Source: Empedobacter falsenii (GTDB lineage: Bacteria; Bacteroidota; Bacteroidia; Flavobacteriales; Weeksellaceae). Taken from it: DNA of 64,000 nt. Position numbers and translations under genes: made by a program. The stretch spans positions 1 through 64,000 of the forward strand of contig NZ_JAAGKM010000015.1 of NCBI RefSeq assembly GCF_019308355.1. The letters are read 5' to 3'. This document shows positions 26,585 through 35,650 of this stretch, one piece after another (within the stretch, counting starts at the first letter, position 1; each line of letters begins with the position of its first letter). The notes beneath the pieces were generated by a model. The model was not told the DNA's origin and searched no databases. It worked only from the letters and a program-made list of their open reading frames with translations.

Positions 26585-28144
26585 ATGGAAAGAAATATAT
26601 TATTAAATCAGATAAAATCATCTAATGATTGGGATGTTGTTGTGATTGGAGGAGGAGCAACGGGTCTTGGTTGTGTTATGGATGCAGCGACTAGAGGATA
26701 TAAAACTCTTTTAGTAGAGCAAGCAGATTTTGCAAAAGGAACATCGAGTAAAGCGACAAAACTATTGCACGGAGGTGTACGATACATGGCGCAAGGAGAT
26801 TTAGGTTTGGTGAAAGAAGCTTGTCATGAAAGAGGTTTATTATTAAAGAATGCTCCTCATCTTACAAGAAATACGTCTTTTGTAATTCCTAATTATACTT
26901 ATTTCGATAATATATTATATACAGTAGGTCTTAAATTTTATGATTTCTTAGCAGGTAAATTAAGTTTAGGAAAATCTAAATATGTTAATTCAAAAAATAC
27001 ATTGGAGATGTTGCCAACTGTTAAACCTGCAGGTTTAAAAGGAGGTGTTGTTTACCAAGATGGGCAATTTGATGATGCTAGATTGGCATTAAATGTTGCA
27101 CAAACAGCTGTAGAAAACGGGGCTTGTGTTTTAAATTACACTAAAGTTGTTGGATTACTAAAAGATACAAATGGTAAAGTGTCTGGTGTGAAAATAAAAA
27201 CATTAGAGTCTGATGAGATAATTGAAATTAATGCAAAAGTTGTAATTAATGCAACTGGAGTTTATGCAGATAATGTTTTACAATTAGATAAGCCAGGAGC
27301 TCCACATATGGTAAAGCCAAGTCAAGGTGTTCATATCACAATTGATAAAAGTTTCTTGCCAGGAGAGAATGCTTTAATGATTCCTAAAACAAGTGATGGA
27401 CGTGTATTATTTGCTGTTCCTTGGCACGATAAATTAATTTTAGGAACGACAGATACATTAAGAGATCATGCAGAATTAGAACCAAGAGCGTTAGATGAAG
27501 AAATTGATTTTATTCTAACGACAGCTCAAAAATATTTAACAAAGAAACTAACAAAAGATGATGTGTTGGCGATATTTGCTGGATTAAGACCATTGGCTGC
27601 TCCTCAAGGTGATGGAAAAAATACAAAAGAAATTTCTCGTAGTCATAAAATTATTGTTTCTGATAGTGATTTGATTACGATTATTGGAGGGAAATGGACA
27701 ACATTTAGAAGAATGGCTCAAGATACAATTGATAAAGTAATTCAGTTGAACAAACTTCCTAATAAACCATGTAAAACAGAAGAGCTTCATATTCATGGTT
27801 ATGATACTACAATTAATCATAATGAAGATTTATATTTCTATGGTTCTGACAGAGCTGAAATATTAAAGCTTGAGGCTGAAAATCCTGAATTTGCTGAAAA
27901 ATTATTACCTCAATACGATTATACCTATGCATGTGTAGCTTTTGCGGTTCGTAAAGAAATGGCACTAAAATTAGAAGATGTTTTAGCAAGACGTTTACGA
28001 TTACTTTTATTGGATGCTCATGGAGCAGTATCTGTTGCGGAAGAAGTAGCAACAGTAATGGCAAAAGAATTAGGAAAAGATAAATCTTGGATTGATAATG
28101 AAGTTGCTGATTTTAAAGAATTAGCCAAGGTTTATCAATTTTAA
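26585..28144 (+). CDS. glpD: Glycerol-3-phosphate dehydrogenase, FAD-dependent
   Basis: A 519-residue membrane-associated flavoprotein that oxidises glycerol 3-phosphate to dihydroxyacetone phosphate and passes electrons to quinone. The N-terminal FAD fold VVVIGGGATGLGCVMDAATRG is at about 19-39, followed by SSKATKLLHGGVRY, typical of GlpD, and LILGTTDT near 300. The C-terminal helical domain is present, so the protein is full length. It is the first gene of glpD-glpK-glpF-porin, divergent from the DeoR-type regulator. Confidence 0.96.
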   Translation: MERNILLNQIKSSNDWDVVVIGGGATGLGCVMDAATRGYKTLLVEQADFAKGTSSKATKLLHGGVRYMAQGDLGLVKEACHERGLLLKNAPHLTRNTSFVIPNYTYFDNILYTVGLKFYDFLAGKLSLGKSKYVNSKNTLEMLPTVKPAGLKGGVVYQDGQFDDARLALNVAQTAVENGACVLNYTKVVGLLKDTNGKVSGVKIKTLESDEIIEINAKVVINATGVYADNVLQLDKPGAPHMVKPSQGVHITIDKSFLPGENALMIPKTSDGRVLFAVPWHDKLILGTTDTLRDHAELEPRALDEEIDFILTTAQKYLTKKLTKDDVLAIFAGLRPLAAPQGDGKNTKEISRSHKIIVSDSDLITIIGGKWTTFRRMAQDTIDKVIQLNKLPNKPCKTEELHIHGYDTTINHNEDLYFYGSDRAEILKLEAENPEFAEKLLPQYDYTYACVAFAVRKEMALKLEDVLARRLRLLLLDAHGAVSVAEEVATVMAKELGKDKSWIDNEVADFKELAKVYQF

Positions 28145-28201
28145 TATAAAACCTCTCTACTGAAACCTCTTAAAATTATTATTCTCATTTAAAACCACAA
28201 A

Positions 28202-29704
28202 ATGGAAACACAAGAAAAATTTATTCTTGCGCTAGATCAAGGTACTACAAGTTCTAGAGCAATCATTTACAATCACGATGGAGAAATTGTAGCAGTATCT
28301 CAAAAAGATTTTCAGCAAATATTTCCCCAGCCAGGTTGGGTAGAACATGATCCAAATGAAATTTGGTATACACAATCTTCAGTAGCTGCTGAATCTGTAG
28401 CTAAATCAGATTTAAATGGAACTAATATCGCAGCTATTGGGATTACAAATCAAAGGGAAACAACTATAGTATGGGATAGGGAAACAGGAGATCCTATTTA
28501 TAATGCAATTGTTTGGCAAGATAGAAGAACATCAAAATACTGTGACTCATTAAAAGAAAAAGGGTATAAAGATATTATACAAGAAAAGACAGGTCTTGTT
28601 ATTGATTCATATTTTTGTGCTACAAAGATTAAATGGGTTTTAGATAATGTTGATGGAGCAAGAGAAAAAGCAGAACAAGGGAAATTATGTTTTGGAACTG
28701 TAGATAGTTGGCTTGTATGGAAATTTACTAGAGGAAAAATGCATATTACGGATGTTTCTAATGCTTCAAGAACACTTCTTTATAACATTAATACAATGGA
28801 GTGGGATGATGAATTGTTAAATTTATTTGATATTCCCAAATCTATGCTACCTGAAGTAAAGAGTAGTAGTGAAATTTATGGAACAACATCAACAACGTTA
28901 TTTTCAACTAAAATTCCAATTTCTGGTATTGCTGGAGATCAACAAGCTGCATTATTTGGACAAATGTGTGTGGAGGAAGGAATGGCTAAAAATACATACG
29001 GAACAGGTTGTTTTTTATTAATGAATATTGGTGAAAAACCAGTTTTTTCAAAAAATAATTTATTAACGACAGTTGCTTGGCAAATAGACGGTAAAACAAC
29101 TTATGCATTAGAAGGTTCTGTTTTTGTAGGAGGAGCTGTTATTCAGTGGTTGAGAGATGGTCTTAAAATAATTTCATCTGCACCAGAAAGTGAAAGATTA
29201 TCTGCATCTGTGGAAGATAATGGTGGTGTTTATTTTGTACCAGCTCTTACAGGTCTTGGTGCTCCTTACTGGGATCAATATGCGAGAGGTGCAATTTTTG
29301 GAATTACTCGTGGTACGACACAGGCTCATATTGCCAAAGCAGCTATCCAAGGAATTGCATTTCAGGTTGATGATTTAATTAAGAGTATGAAATCTGATGT
29401 TGAAGGGGAAATAAAAGAATTAAGAGTAGATGGCGGAGCTTGTGCGAATAATGTATTAATGCAATTTCAAGCTGATTTGATTGAAAATGAAGTTATTCGT
29501 CCTAAAGTTTTGGAAACTACATCTCTTGGTGCTGCATATTTAGCAGGTTTAGCTGTTGGATATTGGAAAAATATTGATGAGATAAAAGTTCAATGGAAGC
29601 AGGATAGAGTTTTTAAACCAGAGATGAATTCAGATAAAAGAGCTGACTTATTGAAATTCTGGAATAAGGCTGTAAAAAGAACTCAAAATTGGATTGAAGA
29701 TTAA
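28202..29704 (+). CDS. glpK: Glycerol kinase
   Basis: A 500-residue FGGY-family kinase that makes glycerol 3-phosphate. The N-terminal phosphate loop [10 protein letters not shown] (about 12-21), GITNQRET, the substrate-region WQDRRT and the C-terminal ATP-site GGACANN (about 412-418) are all intact. It follows glpD by 57 bases and precedes glpF by 12 in one operon. Confidence 0.97.
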   Translation: METQEKFILALDQGTTSSRAIIYNHDGEIVAVSQKDFQQIFPQPGWVEHDPNEIWYTQSSVAAESVAKSDLNGTNIAAIGITNQRETTIVWDRETGDPIYNAIVWQDRRTSKYCDSLKEKGYKDIIQEKTGLVIDSYFCATKIKWVLDNVDGAREKAEQGKLCFGTVDSWLVWKFTRGKMHITDVSNASRTLLYNINTMEWDDELLNLFDIPKSMLPEVKSSSEIYGTTSTTLFSTKIPISGIAGDQQAALFGQMCVEEGMAKNTYGTGCFLLMNIGEKPVFSKNNLLTTVAWQIDGKTTYALEGSVFVGGAVIQWLRDGLKIISSAPESERLSASVEDNGGVYFVPALTGLGAPYWDQYARGAIFGITRGTTQAHIAKAAIQGIAFQVDDLIKSMKSDVEGEIKELRVDGGACANNVLMQFQADLIENEVIRPKVLETTSLGAAYLAGLAVGYWKNIDEIKVQWKQDRVFKPEMNSDKRADLLKFWNKAVKRTQNWIED

Positions 29705-29716
29705 ATCAATTGAATT

Positions 29717-30457
29717 ATGAATGAATTTTCAGCTGAATTAATAGGAACTGCTGTCCTAATACTTTTAGGTGGTGGTGTTTGTTCAAACGTTGCTTTGAAA
29801 AAGACAATTGGTCATGGTTCTGGTTGGATTGTTATTACAACAGGTTGGGCTTTGGCTGTTTTTGCAGGAGTTGTAATTGCAGGTCCTGTGAGTGGTGCTC
29901 ATTTAAATCCTGCAGTTTCTGTAGGTTTAGCATTAGCAAATAAATTTGAATGGTCTAAAGTACCATTATTTATTCTTGCTCAGTTATTAGGAGCGATGAT
30001 AGGAGCATTTTTAAATTGGGCAATGTATAAAGATCATTTTGATGCTTCTTCAGATGATCCAAGTTCTCAATTAGGTGTTTTTTCTACAGGGGCAGCAATT
30101 CCAAATAATTTTAGAAATGTCCTTTCTGAAATTTTGGGAACATTTGTATTGGTTTTTTGTGTATTTTATTTTTCTGATGCTAAAGGTACTTCGGGTACAG
30201 AAGAAGTGAAATTAGGATTAGGATCAGTTGGTGCTTTACCAGTAGCTTTCGTTGTTTGGTCTATTGGATTATCTTTAGGAGGAACAACTGGTTATGCAAT
30301 TAATCCTGCTCGTGATTTTGGGCCGAGGATTATGCATTCTCTTTTACCAATGAAAGGTAAAGGTTCAAGTAATTGGGGATATGCATGGATTCCAATTTTA
30401 GGACCAATTTTAGGAGCTGTTTTTGCAGCGTTATTATTTAACTTTTTGTCTAGTTAA
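29717..30457 (+). CDS. glpF: Glycerol uptake facilitator (aquaglyceroporin)
   Basis: A 246-residue MIP-family channel with six membrane helices. Both NPA motifs are present: GAHLNPAVS (about 60-68) and GYAINPARDFGPR (about 193-205). The Asp after the second NPA-R marks the glycerol-conducting subgroup rather than water-only channels. It carries glycerol across the inner membrane for GlpK encoded immediately upstream. Confidence 0.96.
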   Translation: MNEFSAELIGTAVLILLGGGVCSNVALKKTIGHGSGWIVITTGWALAVFAGVVIAGPVSGAHLNPAVSVGLALANKFEWSKVPLFILAQLLGAMIGAFLNWAMYKDHFDASSDDPSSQLGVFSTGAAIPNNFRNVLSEILGTFVLVFCVFYFSDAKGTSGTEEVKLGLGSVGALPVAFVVWSIGLSLGGTTGYAINPARDFGPRIMHSLLPMKGKGSSNWGYAWIPILGPILGAVFAALLFNFLSS

Positions 30458-30486
30458 TATAATTATTCATTTCAAAACCACACAAC

Positions 30487-31320
30487 ATGAATAAAATAAC
30501 TTCACTAAAAAATATATTACTAACTTTTGTTTTTTTAACTCCAGTTAGTATTTTTTCTCAGTCATATGATGTTGCAGATCTTAAAATAAATGAGGATGAA
30601 AAAAGCAAGGTGTCTTTAAATGAAGAATTTCAGCAAGAATTATCTCCATTTTATTTACATGGTCAATTAAAAACAATGCATTTATGGAGAGGTTTAGCTG
30701 TTACAAATTCTACCGTTTTTGCTATAGATGCAGGAGTTGGTACGGCAGATGGTAAATTAAAAGCAGGAGTTTGGGGAGGATACGGAACAACTGGAGAATA
30801 TAGAGAATTTGATTATTATGTAACTTATTCTCCAGTGAAAAATTTAACTTTTGCTCTTTGGGATATTTATAATTATTCCACTAATGCTACATGGAATAAT
30901 AAAGATTTTTTTGAATATAATGGAGATAAAACAGGTCACTTTTTAGATCTTTCTGTGTCATATACAATTTCTGATAAAATTCCATTAAATTTATATTGGT
31001 CTACTGTGATTCATGGTAGAGATAGAGGAATTGAAAATGAGAAAAATCTTTATTCTTCTTATGTACAAGCCTCTTATCCTGTGGTGAAAAGTAAATTAGT
31101 TAATTTAGATTTGTATGCTGCTGGAGCATTTGCTTTATCACCTGAAAAAGAAGATAAAGGAAAAAACTTTTATGGACCTAAATCAGGTTTAGCAAACGTA
31201 GGTTTTATTATTGGTAAAACACTTAATTTTGGTAGATATCAATTACCTATAACTGCTACAGCTTCTTGGAGTCCAATTAATGACTCTGGCAATATTCAAC
31301 TTGCGTTTAATATTTTTTAA
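30487..31320 (+). CDS. Putative outer-membrane porin of the glycerol operon
   Basis: A 277-residue protein with a signal peptide (about 1-25, ending SIFSQ). The mature protein is rich in alternating aromatic and polar beta-strands (GVWGGYGTTGEYREFDYYVTY), and the last residue is Phe, typical of outer-membrane barrels. The pattern resembles TorF/Gcw_chp-type putative porins. It is the last gene of the glp operon, 29 bases after glpF and before a strong terminator. I infer that it admits glycerol or a glycerophosphodiester across the outer membrane. Confidence 0.7.
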   Translation: MNKITSLKNILLTFVFLTPVSIFSQSYDVADLKINEDEKSKVSLNEEFQQELSPFYLHGQLKTMHLWRGLAVTNSTVFAIDAGVGTADGKLKAGVWGGYGTTGEYREFDYYVTYSPVKNLTFALWDIYNYSTNATWNNKDFFEYNGDKTGHFLDLSVSYTISDKIPLNLYWSTVIHGRDRGIENEKNLYSSYVQASYPVVKSKLVNLDLYAAGAFALSPEKEDKGKNFYGPKSGLANVGFIIGKTLNFGRYQLPITATASWSPINDSGNIQLAFNIF

Positions 31321-31338
31321 TATTTTTTATTTAATTAT

Positions 31339-31368
31339 AAAAGGGACTATTTATTAGTCCCTTTTTTT
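31339..31368 (+). terminator. Terminator of the glp operon
   Basis: AAAAGGGACT pairs with AGTCCCTTTT around ATTTATT and is followed by a T run. It closes the glpD-K-F-porin transcript. Confidence 0.9.
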
Positions 31369-31420
31369 ATTTATTTTCCTGAAAAAAAAGAAAGTTAAAT
31401 AACTATAATACATAATTGTA

Positions 31421-31428
31421 TAAATTTG
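31421..31428 (+). promoter_or_regulatory. -7 element before the frameshifted surface-protein gene
   Basis: TAAATTTG matches TAnnTTTG exactly, 22 bases before the ATG at 31451. The promoter therefore looks intact although the gene is broken. Confidence 0.45.
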
Positions 31429-31450
31429 AAATACAAATAATTAAAACTTT

Positions 31451-32192
31451 ATGAAAAAACAATTATTAATTATGATTGCTAGTCTAATTGTGGACATAGC
31501 AATTGCACAGGTTGGTATTAATACTTCAACACCTCAGAAAACATTTCATGTAAATGGTAGTTTACAAGTTACTAATGAATTGAATGTTGGTGGTAATGCT
31601 ACAAGTCAAGGTAGTGCAGGTACTTACATCAAATGGTGTTTCAAATTCACCTGAATGGAAAACAATTGCTGTAGCAACTAATTTAACTGGTGATATTAAG
31701 TATAGCCTTATTACTAGTGACCATAATGGTTGGGTTAAATTGGACGGACGTTCAGTAAGTAGTTTAATGTCTACTCAGCAAGCACAAGCTAGTGTTTTAG
31801 GTTTTTCTACTAATTTACCTGATGCAACAAATGCTTATTTAGTACAGAATAATACAACGCTTGGAGGATTGTCAAATTCTAATACTAAAACTCTTACTAG
31901 AGGTCAGCTTCCAAATGTTACTTTATCTGCATCAGCTTCTACAAATGTTGCAGGGTCACATAATCATAATTATACAGATAGGGGAAATACATCTTATGAG
32001 ATGACAAGAAATGGTAATTTAACAAATATTGCAGATGATACTTCAGGTACTTATCAAACATCAAATGCAGGAGATCATAGTCATACAGTTTCTGCTACAA
32101 CAGAATCTATTAACGGGGGAGTAACACAACAGTCTTTAGATGTTAGACCTTTAAGTATGAGTGTTAATACTTATTTATATTTAGGTCTCTAG
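31451..32192 (+). pseudogene. Frameshifted exported tail-collar-like surface protein
   Basis: The first frame gives a signal peptide (ends AIAQ), VGINTSTPQKTFHVNGSLQ and a repeat region up to GSAGTY at about 31628. The rest continues in the +1 frame from LTSNGVSNSPEWKT to the stop at 32192. The second part contains a phage tail-collar-like segment (NGWVKLDGRSVS) and His-containing GSHNHNY and GDHSHTV. Such proteins usually read GSAGTSGQ-LTSNG at the junction, so about 14 bases appear to be missing. It could be a true mutation or a sequencing error. As written, the product is truncated after 67 residues. Confidence 0.75.
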
Positions 32193-32239
32193 TTTTTTAA
32201 GAGATTTATTTATTGTAAATTCATTCGTAAATTCAAATT

Positions 32240-33085
32240 ATGATTGATATAGACACAAAAATAAAATTATATAATGGTCTTCATTTACCAATTTTAGGAT
32301 TGGGTGTTTATAAAACGAATGAAGGTGATGAGGTTATAACTGCTATTCATTCAGCTTTAGATGAAGGTTATCGTCTTATAGATACAGCATCTTATTACAA
32401 TAATGAAATAGGAGTTGGTAAAGCAATTAATTCTTACAAAATCAATCGTTCAGAATTATTTATTACTACAAAAGTTTGGATAGATGATATGGGATATGAT
32501 AAAACAATTAATGCTTTTCATCAATCACTTAAAAACCTGAATTTAGATTATATTGATTTGTATTTAATTCATTGGCCAGTCGCTGATAAATTAATTGAAT
32601 CTTGGAAAGCTTTAGAATTTTTATATGAAGAAGGTTTAGTAAAATCTATTGGAGTTTCTAACTGTTTGCAACATCATTTAGAAATAATTCAGAAGAATTG
32701 CGTTTATAAACCGATGGTTGTTCAGAATGAATTTCATCCAAGGTTGATTCAACAAGAATTGGTTAATTATTGTAAAGATCATCAAATTGCTTACCAAGCT
32801 TGGGCTCCATTGATGAGAGGGAGATTGTTAGAAAATGAAATACTAAAAAGTTTAGCTAAAAAATATAATAAGTCTGTTGCTCAAATTATTTTAAGATGGG
32901 ATCTACAAAAAGGGATAGCTACAATTCCAAAAAGTGTAAATCCAGAACGAATAAAAGAAAATTCTTTATTGTTTGACTTTGAACTTTCTTTGGATGATAT
33001 TCATAAAATTGATTCATTGAATTCAAACGAAAGAACAGGTGCTGATCCAAATAATTTTTTAGATTACTTTGCAAATAAGAAATAA
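32240..33085 (+). CDS. Aldo/keto reductase
   Basis: A 281-residue cytosolic NADPH-dependent oxidoreductase of the AKR5-like bacterial group. The catalytic tetrad is in place: Asp48 and Tyr53 in DTASYYNNE, Lys78 in TTKVW, His111 in LIHWP. The C-terminal NADPH-binding IPKSVNPERIKEN is present. The substrate is not deducible. It is followed 3 bases later by a small gene of unknown function. Confidence 0.92.
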   Translation: MIDIDTKIKLYNGLHLPILGLGVYKTNEGDEVITAIHSALDEGYRLIDTASYYNNEIGVGKAINSYKINRSELFITTKVWIDDMGYDKTINAFHQSLKNLNLDYIDLYLIHWPVADKLIESWKALEFLYEEGLVKSIGVSNCLQHHLEIIQKNCVYKPMVVQNEFHPRLIQQELVNYCKDHQIAYQAWAPLMRGRLLENEILKSLAKKYNKSVAQIILRWDLQKGIATIPKSVNPERIKENSLLFDFELSLDDIHKIDSLNSNERTGADPNNFLDYFANKK

Positions 33086-33088
33086 TTG

Positions 33089-33328
33089 ATGAAACAAATA
33101 ACTTATTCAATTGTTTCTAGAGGAGAAATATTAATTAATTATTCTAATCAGACCGTTAATGTTTTTATACGAGTTTCAGGAGAATTAGTCTTTCATCCAC
33201 CAGTATTTTATGCTGATTTATTAATTTTTAAAAAACGTTCTGTATTATCAGAAAATATAAATCAAGAGATTATTGATTTTATTATGCAAGATAGTATAAG
33301 TAAAGGAACAAAAATTATTTTTGATTGA
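33089..33328 (+). CDS. Small protein of unknown function behind the aldo/keto reductase
   Basis: 79 residues from the ATG at 33089; an in-frame TTG at 33086 is the alternative start. The protein is predicted soluble and mixed alpha/beta, with a central SGELVFHPPVFYADLLIF. I recognise no family. The tight spacing to the reductase suggests co-transcription. It ends 4 bases before a structured RNA element. Confidence 0.6.
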   Translation: MKQITYSIVSRGEILINYSNQTVNVFIRVSGELVFHPPVFYADLLIFKKRSVLSENINQEIIDFIMQDSISKGTKIIFD

Positions 33329-33332
33329 CTTT

Positions 33333-33432
33333 GCGTTAGGAGGTGAAGCGGTATCCTTTTCTAATTGGATGTATTTTTATTTCAGTTAAATTATCAATTA
33401 GAAAAGATATTGAGGAAAACCCGCTCGAACGC
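33333..33432 (+). ncRNA. Long-stem structured RNA, resembling the Flavo-1 motif
   Basis: Three nested stems are visible: GCGTT (33333-33337) with AACGC (33428-33432), AGCGG (33347-33351) with CCGCT (33421-33425), and a perfect 12-bp stem CTTTTCTAATTG (33356-33367) with CAATTAGAAAAG (33395-33406). The opening GCGTTAGG, the internal AGCGGTATCC and the closing CCCGCT...AACGCC recall the Flavo-1 RNA class of Flavobacteriia as I remember it. The name must be confirmed with the Rfam model. The nesting itself is read directly from the sequence. Confidence 0.65.
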
Positions 33433-33445
33433 CTAAATAAATATA

Positions 33446-33480
33446 AAACCTCATAATAGTATATTATGAGGTTTTTTTTT
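33446..33480 (+). terminator. Terminator after the structured RNA
   Basis: CCTCATAATA (33449-33458) pairs with TATTATGAGG (33462-33471) around GTA, followed by nine T. It ends the plus-strand unit and is convergent with the thioesterase gene. Confidence 0.9.
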
Positions 33481-33487
33481 GATGTAT

Positions 33488-34351
33488 TTATTTTGTTTTT
33501 GGTCGAATTAAACCTTCTTGAGCAACACTACAAATTAGCTCACCTGATCTGTTAAATAGTTCTCCTTTTGTAAACCCTCTTGTATCCATTGTACTTGGGC
33601 AATCTACGCTCACTAAAATCCAATCTTGTAAATTTGGAGTTCTGTGAAACCAAATGGAGTGATCTAAACTTGCCATTTGAGTGTTACCAAAATGAGCCTT
33701 AGAAGCATGAGGTTTTAACGCTGTAGATAATAAATTATAATCAGAGCTGTAAGCGATTAACTGATGAACAACTTGCAAGGGTAAGTTTTCTGGCGCATCA
33801 TTAAAATTCATCCAAACATTGCTATAACTTTCATAATCTTTTTTTTCTGCAAGGTTTAATGTTTCGACAGGTTTAAAATCTATTGGTCTATCGGCCATTA
33901 TAAATTGCTTAGTAGCTTTTGGTAAAAAATCTCCGAACATTTCTGCAATTTGTCTCCAGCTGATTAATTCTTCTGGTTGTTTTACATCTGGAATTTCTTC
34001 TTGATGCTCGTAACCTTCTTGCTTTAATTGAAAAGAACATGCCATTACAAAAATAGCTTCGTTATTTTGTTTTGCTGTTACTACTCTTGTACTGAAACTT
34101 CCTCCATCTCTTAAAATAGCAACTTCATAATAGATTGGTTCGTCTAATTGACCAGCTAAAATGAAATATGAATGTAATGAATGACAAAATCTGTCTGTGT
34201 CTACTGTTTGGTATGCAGCATTTAATGCTTGTGCTACAACTTGTCCTCCAAAAACATGAGGACTTCCCATAAAAGAACTTTTTCCTTCGAATAGATTATT
34301 TTCTAACTTTTTTAGAGAAATTAATTCGATGAGTTCTTGTGTTGTTTTCAT
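33488..34351 (-). CDS. tesB: Acyl-CoA thioesterase II
   Basis: A 287-residue double-hotdog thioesterase that releases fatty acids from acyl-CoA. The N-terminal hotdog has FGGQVVAQALNAA (about 34-46) and HSLHSYFILAG. The C-terminal hotdog has SLDHSIWFHRTP and ends with the conserved GLIRPK. Asp, Thr and Gln catalytic positions typical of TesB fall in ASLDHS and the C-terminal half. It is followed upstream by a flavin oxidoreductase gene 11 bases away on the same strand. Confidence 0.94.
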   Translation of the reverse strand: MKTTQELIELISLKKLENNLFEGKSSFMGSPHVFGGQVVAQALNAAYQTVDTDRFCHSLHSYFILAGQLDEPIYYEVAILRDGGSFSTRVVTAKQNNEAIFVMACSFQLKQEGYEHQEEIPDVKQPEELISWRQIAEMFGDFLPKATKQFIMADRPIDFKPVETLNLAEKKDYESYSNVWMNFNDAPENLPLQVVHQLIAYSSDYNLLSTALKPHASKAHFGNTQMASLDHSIWFHRTPNLQDWILVSVDCPSTMDTRGFTKGELFNRSGELICSVAQEGLIRPKTK

Positions 34352-34362
34352 TTTATGTTAGA

Positions 34363-35328
34363 TTAAAATTTTAATTTGTTTAAGCGTTGGACATTCTTTT
34401 CTAAGGCAGTTTTATATTCATTTTTCATTCTAGTTATTAATTCCTTTACTGTAGGAACATCATGTATACCAGAAACGCCATGACCGGCAGACCAAATATC
34501 TTTCCAAGCTTTTTGGTCATCATGATCTGTTAGTTTAGAAAAATCCTCTTCTTTTTTATCTTCGATATTAATGTCGGAATGTTTGATACTTTGTTTTAAG
34601 AAATTAGCATTAACACCAGAAACACCGTCAGTGTAAATAATATCCTCAAATGAGGAATTTACTATCATATCTTTGTATTTATTATCTGCAGCTGCTTCTT
34701 TTGTAGCTATAAAACGAGTTCCTATGTATGCAAAATCTGCTCCCATTGTTTCTGCAGCTAATATATCATTTCCATTATTCAATGAACCAGCAAGAATTAA
34801 GCAGCCGTTATAAAATGTTCTAATATCATCGATTAAAGCAAATGGATTAGCAGTTCCTGCATGTCCGCCTGCGCCACCAGCTACAGCAATAATTCCATCC
34901 ACACCAGCTTCTACAGCTTTTTCAGCATGACGTTTTTTTATAACATCATGAAAGACTATTCCTCCATAGCTGTGTACAGTGTCTACTAATTCTTTTACTG
35001 CTCCTAAAGATGTTATGATTAATGGAACTTTATACTTTACACATAAAGCTAAATCAGTTTCAATTCTTGGATTGGTTCTATTTACAATTAAATTTACTCC
35101 AAAAGGTGCTGCTTTTTTTCCAGTTTCTTTTTCGAATTGTTCTAACTGAGTTGTGATGTCAATTAGCATTTGTTCAAAATCTTCTGGTTTTCTACCATTT
35201 AATGAAGGAAATGTTCCACAAACACCATTTTTACAAGATTCTATAACTAATTCTGTTCGAGAAACAAGAAACATAGGTGAAGTGATTAAAGGTAAATCTA
35301 AACTATTTTTAAATTCTTGTAGGGTCAT
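34363..35328 (-). CDS. Nitronate monooxygenase-like FMN oxidoreductase
   Basis: About 321 residues from MTLQEFKNSL; an upstream in-frame TTG (35361) would add 11 residues and is less likely. It is a TIM-barrel flavoprotein of the NPD/2-nitropropane-dioxygenase family: PLITSPMFLVS near the start, GVDGIIAVAGGAGGHAG in the phosphate-binding region, and MGADFAYIGTRFIAT. It oxidises nitronates or reduces enoyl-type substrates; the true substrate is unknown. It is co-directional with tesB, 11 bases apart, suggesting a fatty-acid-related operon. Confidence 0.87.
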   Translation of the reverse strand: MTLQEFKNSLDLPLITSPMFLVSRTELVIESCKNGVCGTFPSLNGRKPEDFEQMLIDITTQLEQFEKETGKKAAPFGVNLIVNRTNPRIETDLALCVKYKVPLIITSLGAVKELVDTVHSYGGIVFHDVIKKRHAEKAVEAGVDGIIAVAGGAGGHAGTANPFALIDDIRTFYNGCLILAGSLNNGNDILAAETMGADFAYIGTRFIATKEAAADNKYKDMIVNSSFEDIIYTDGVSGVNANFLKQSIKHSDINIEDKKEEDFSKLTDHDDQKAWKDIWSAGHGVSGIHDVPTVKELITRMKNEYKTALEKNVQRLNKLKF

Positions 35329-35414
35329 ACTAAAATTTTTTTGATGTGGTATAGGATGCAATATAGTTATAAATTGAGTTATGATTTTCAGAAAAGATTA
35401 ATTTATTTGCATAA

Positions 35415-35450
35415 AAAAATCCTGAAATGTTTAATATTTTCAGGATTTTT
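35415..35450. terminator. Terminator of the sigma-factor unit
   Basis: AAAAATCCTGAAA (35415-35427) pairs with TTTCAGGATTTTT (35438-35450). A run of seven A precedes it, giving seven T on the minus strand. It lies 24 bases after the stop of the 43-residue gene. Confidence 0.9.
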
Positions 35451-35473
35451 TATTTGATAAAAGCAGTGTTCGA

Positions 35474-35605
35474 TTAATTTAAATTTAGGATTATTATTTC
35501 CTTCACGTTATTTAATTTCAATGCTGAAATTGATTTTGAAAACATTAATAATTTTTCAATCGTTGATTGTTTTGGTTCAAATTTTTCTGAGTAAAATTCA
35601 ATCAT
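35474..35605 (-). CDS. 43-residue protein encoded behind the sigma factor
   Basis: An ATG at 35605 opens a frame that stops at 35474. The product begins MIEFYSEKFEPKQSTIEKLL and continues with MFSKSISALKLNNVKEI before a short tail. It is 45 bases downstream of the sigma-factor stop and followed by a strong terminator, so it belongs to the same transcript. Small proteins with a PxxxTIxxLLxxSKS core occur behind ECF sigma factors in Flavobacteriia as I recall. A role as a small partner or modulator of that sigma factor is inference. Confidence 0.6.
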   Translation of the reverse strand: MIEFYSEKFEPKQSTIEKLLMFSKSISALKLNNVKEIIILNLN

Positions 35606-35650
35606 AAAAACTTATTTACTTTAAAAACGTTAAATAGATAAGTTTATTTT

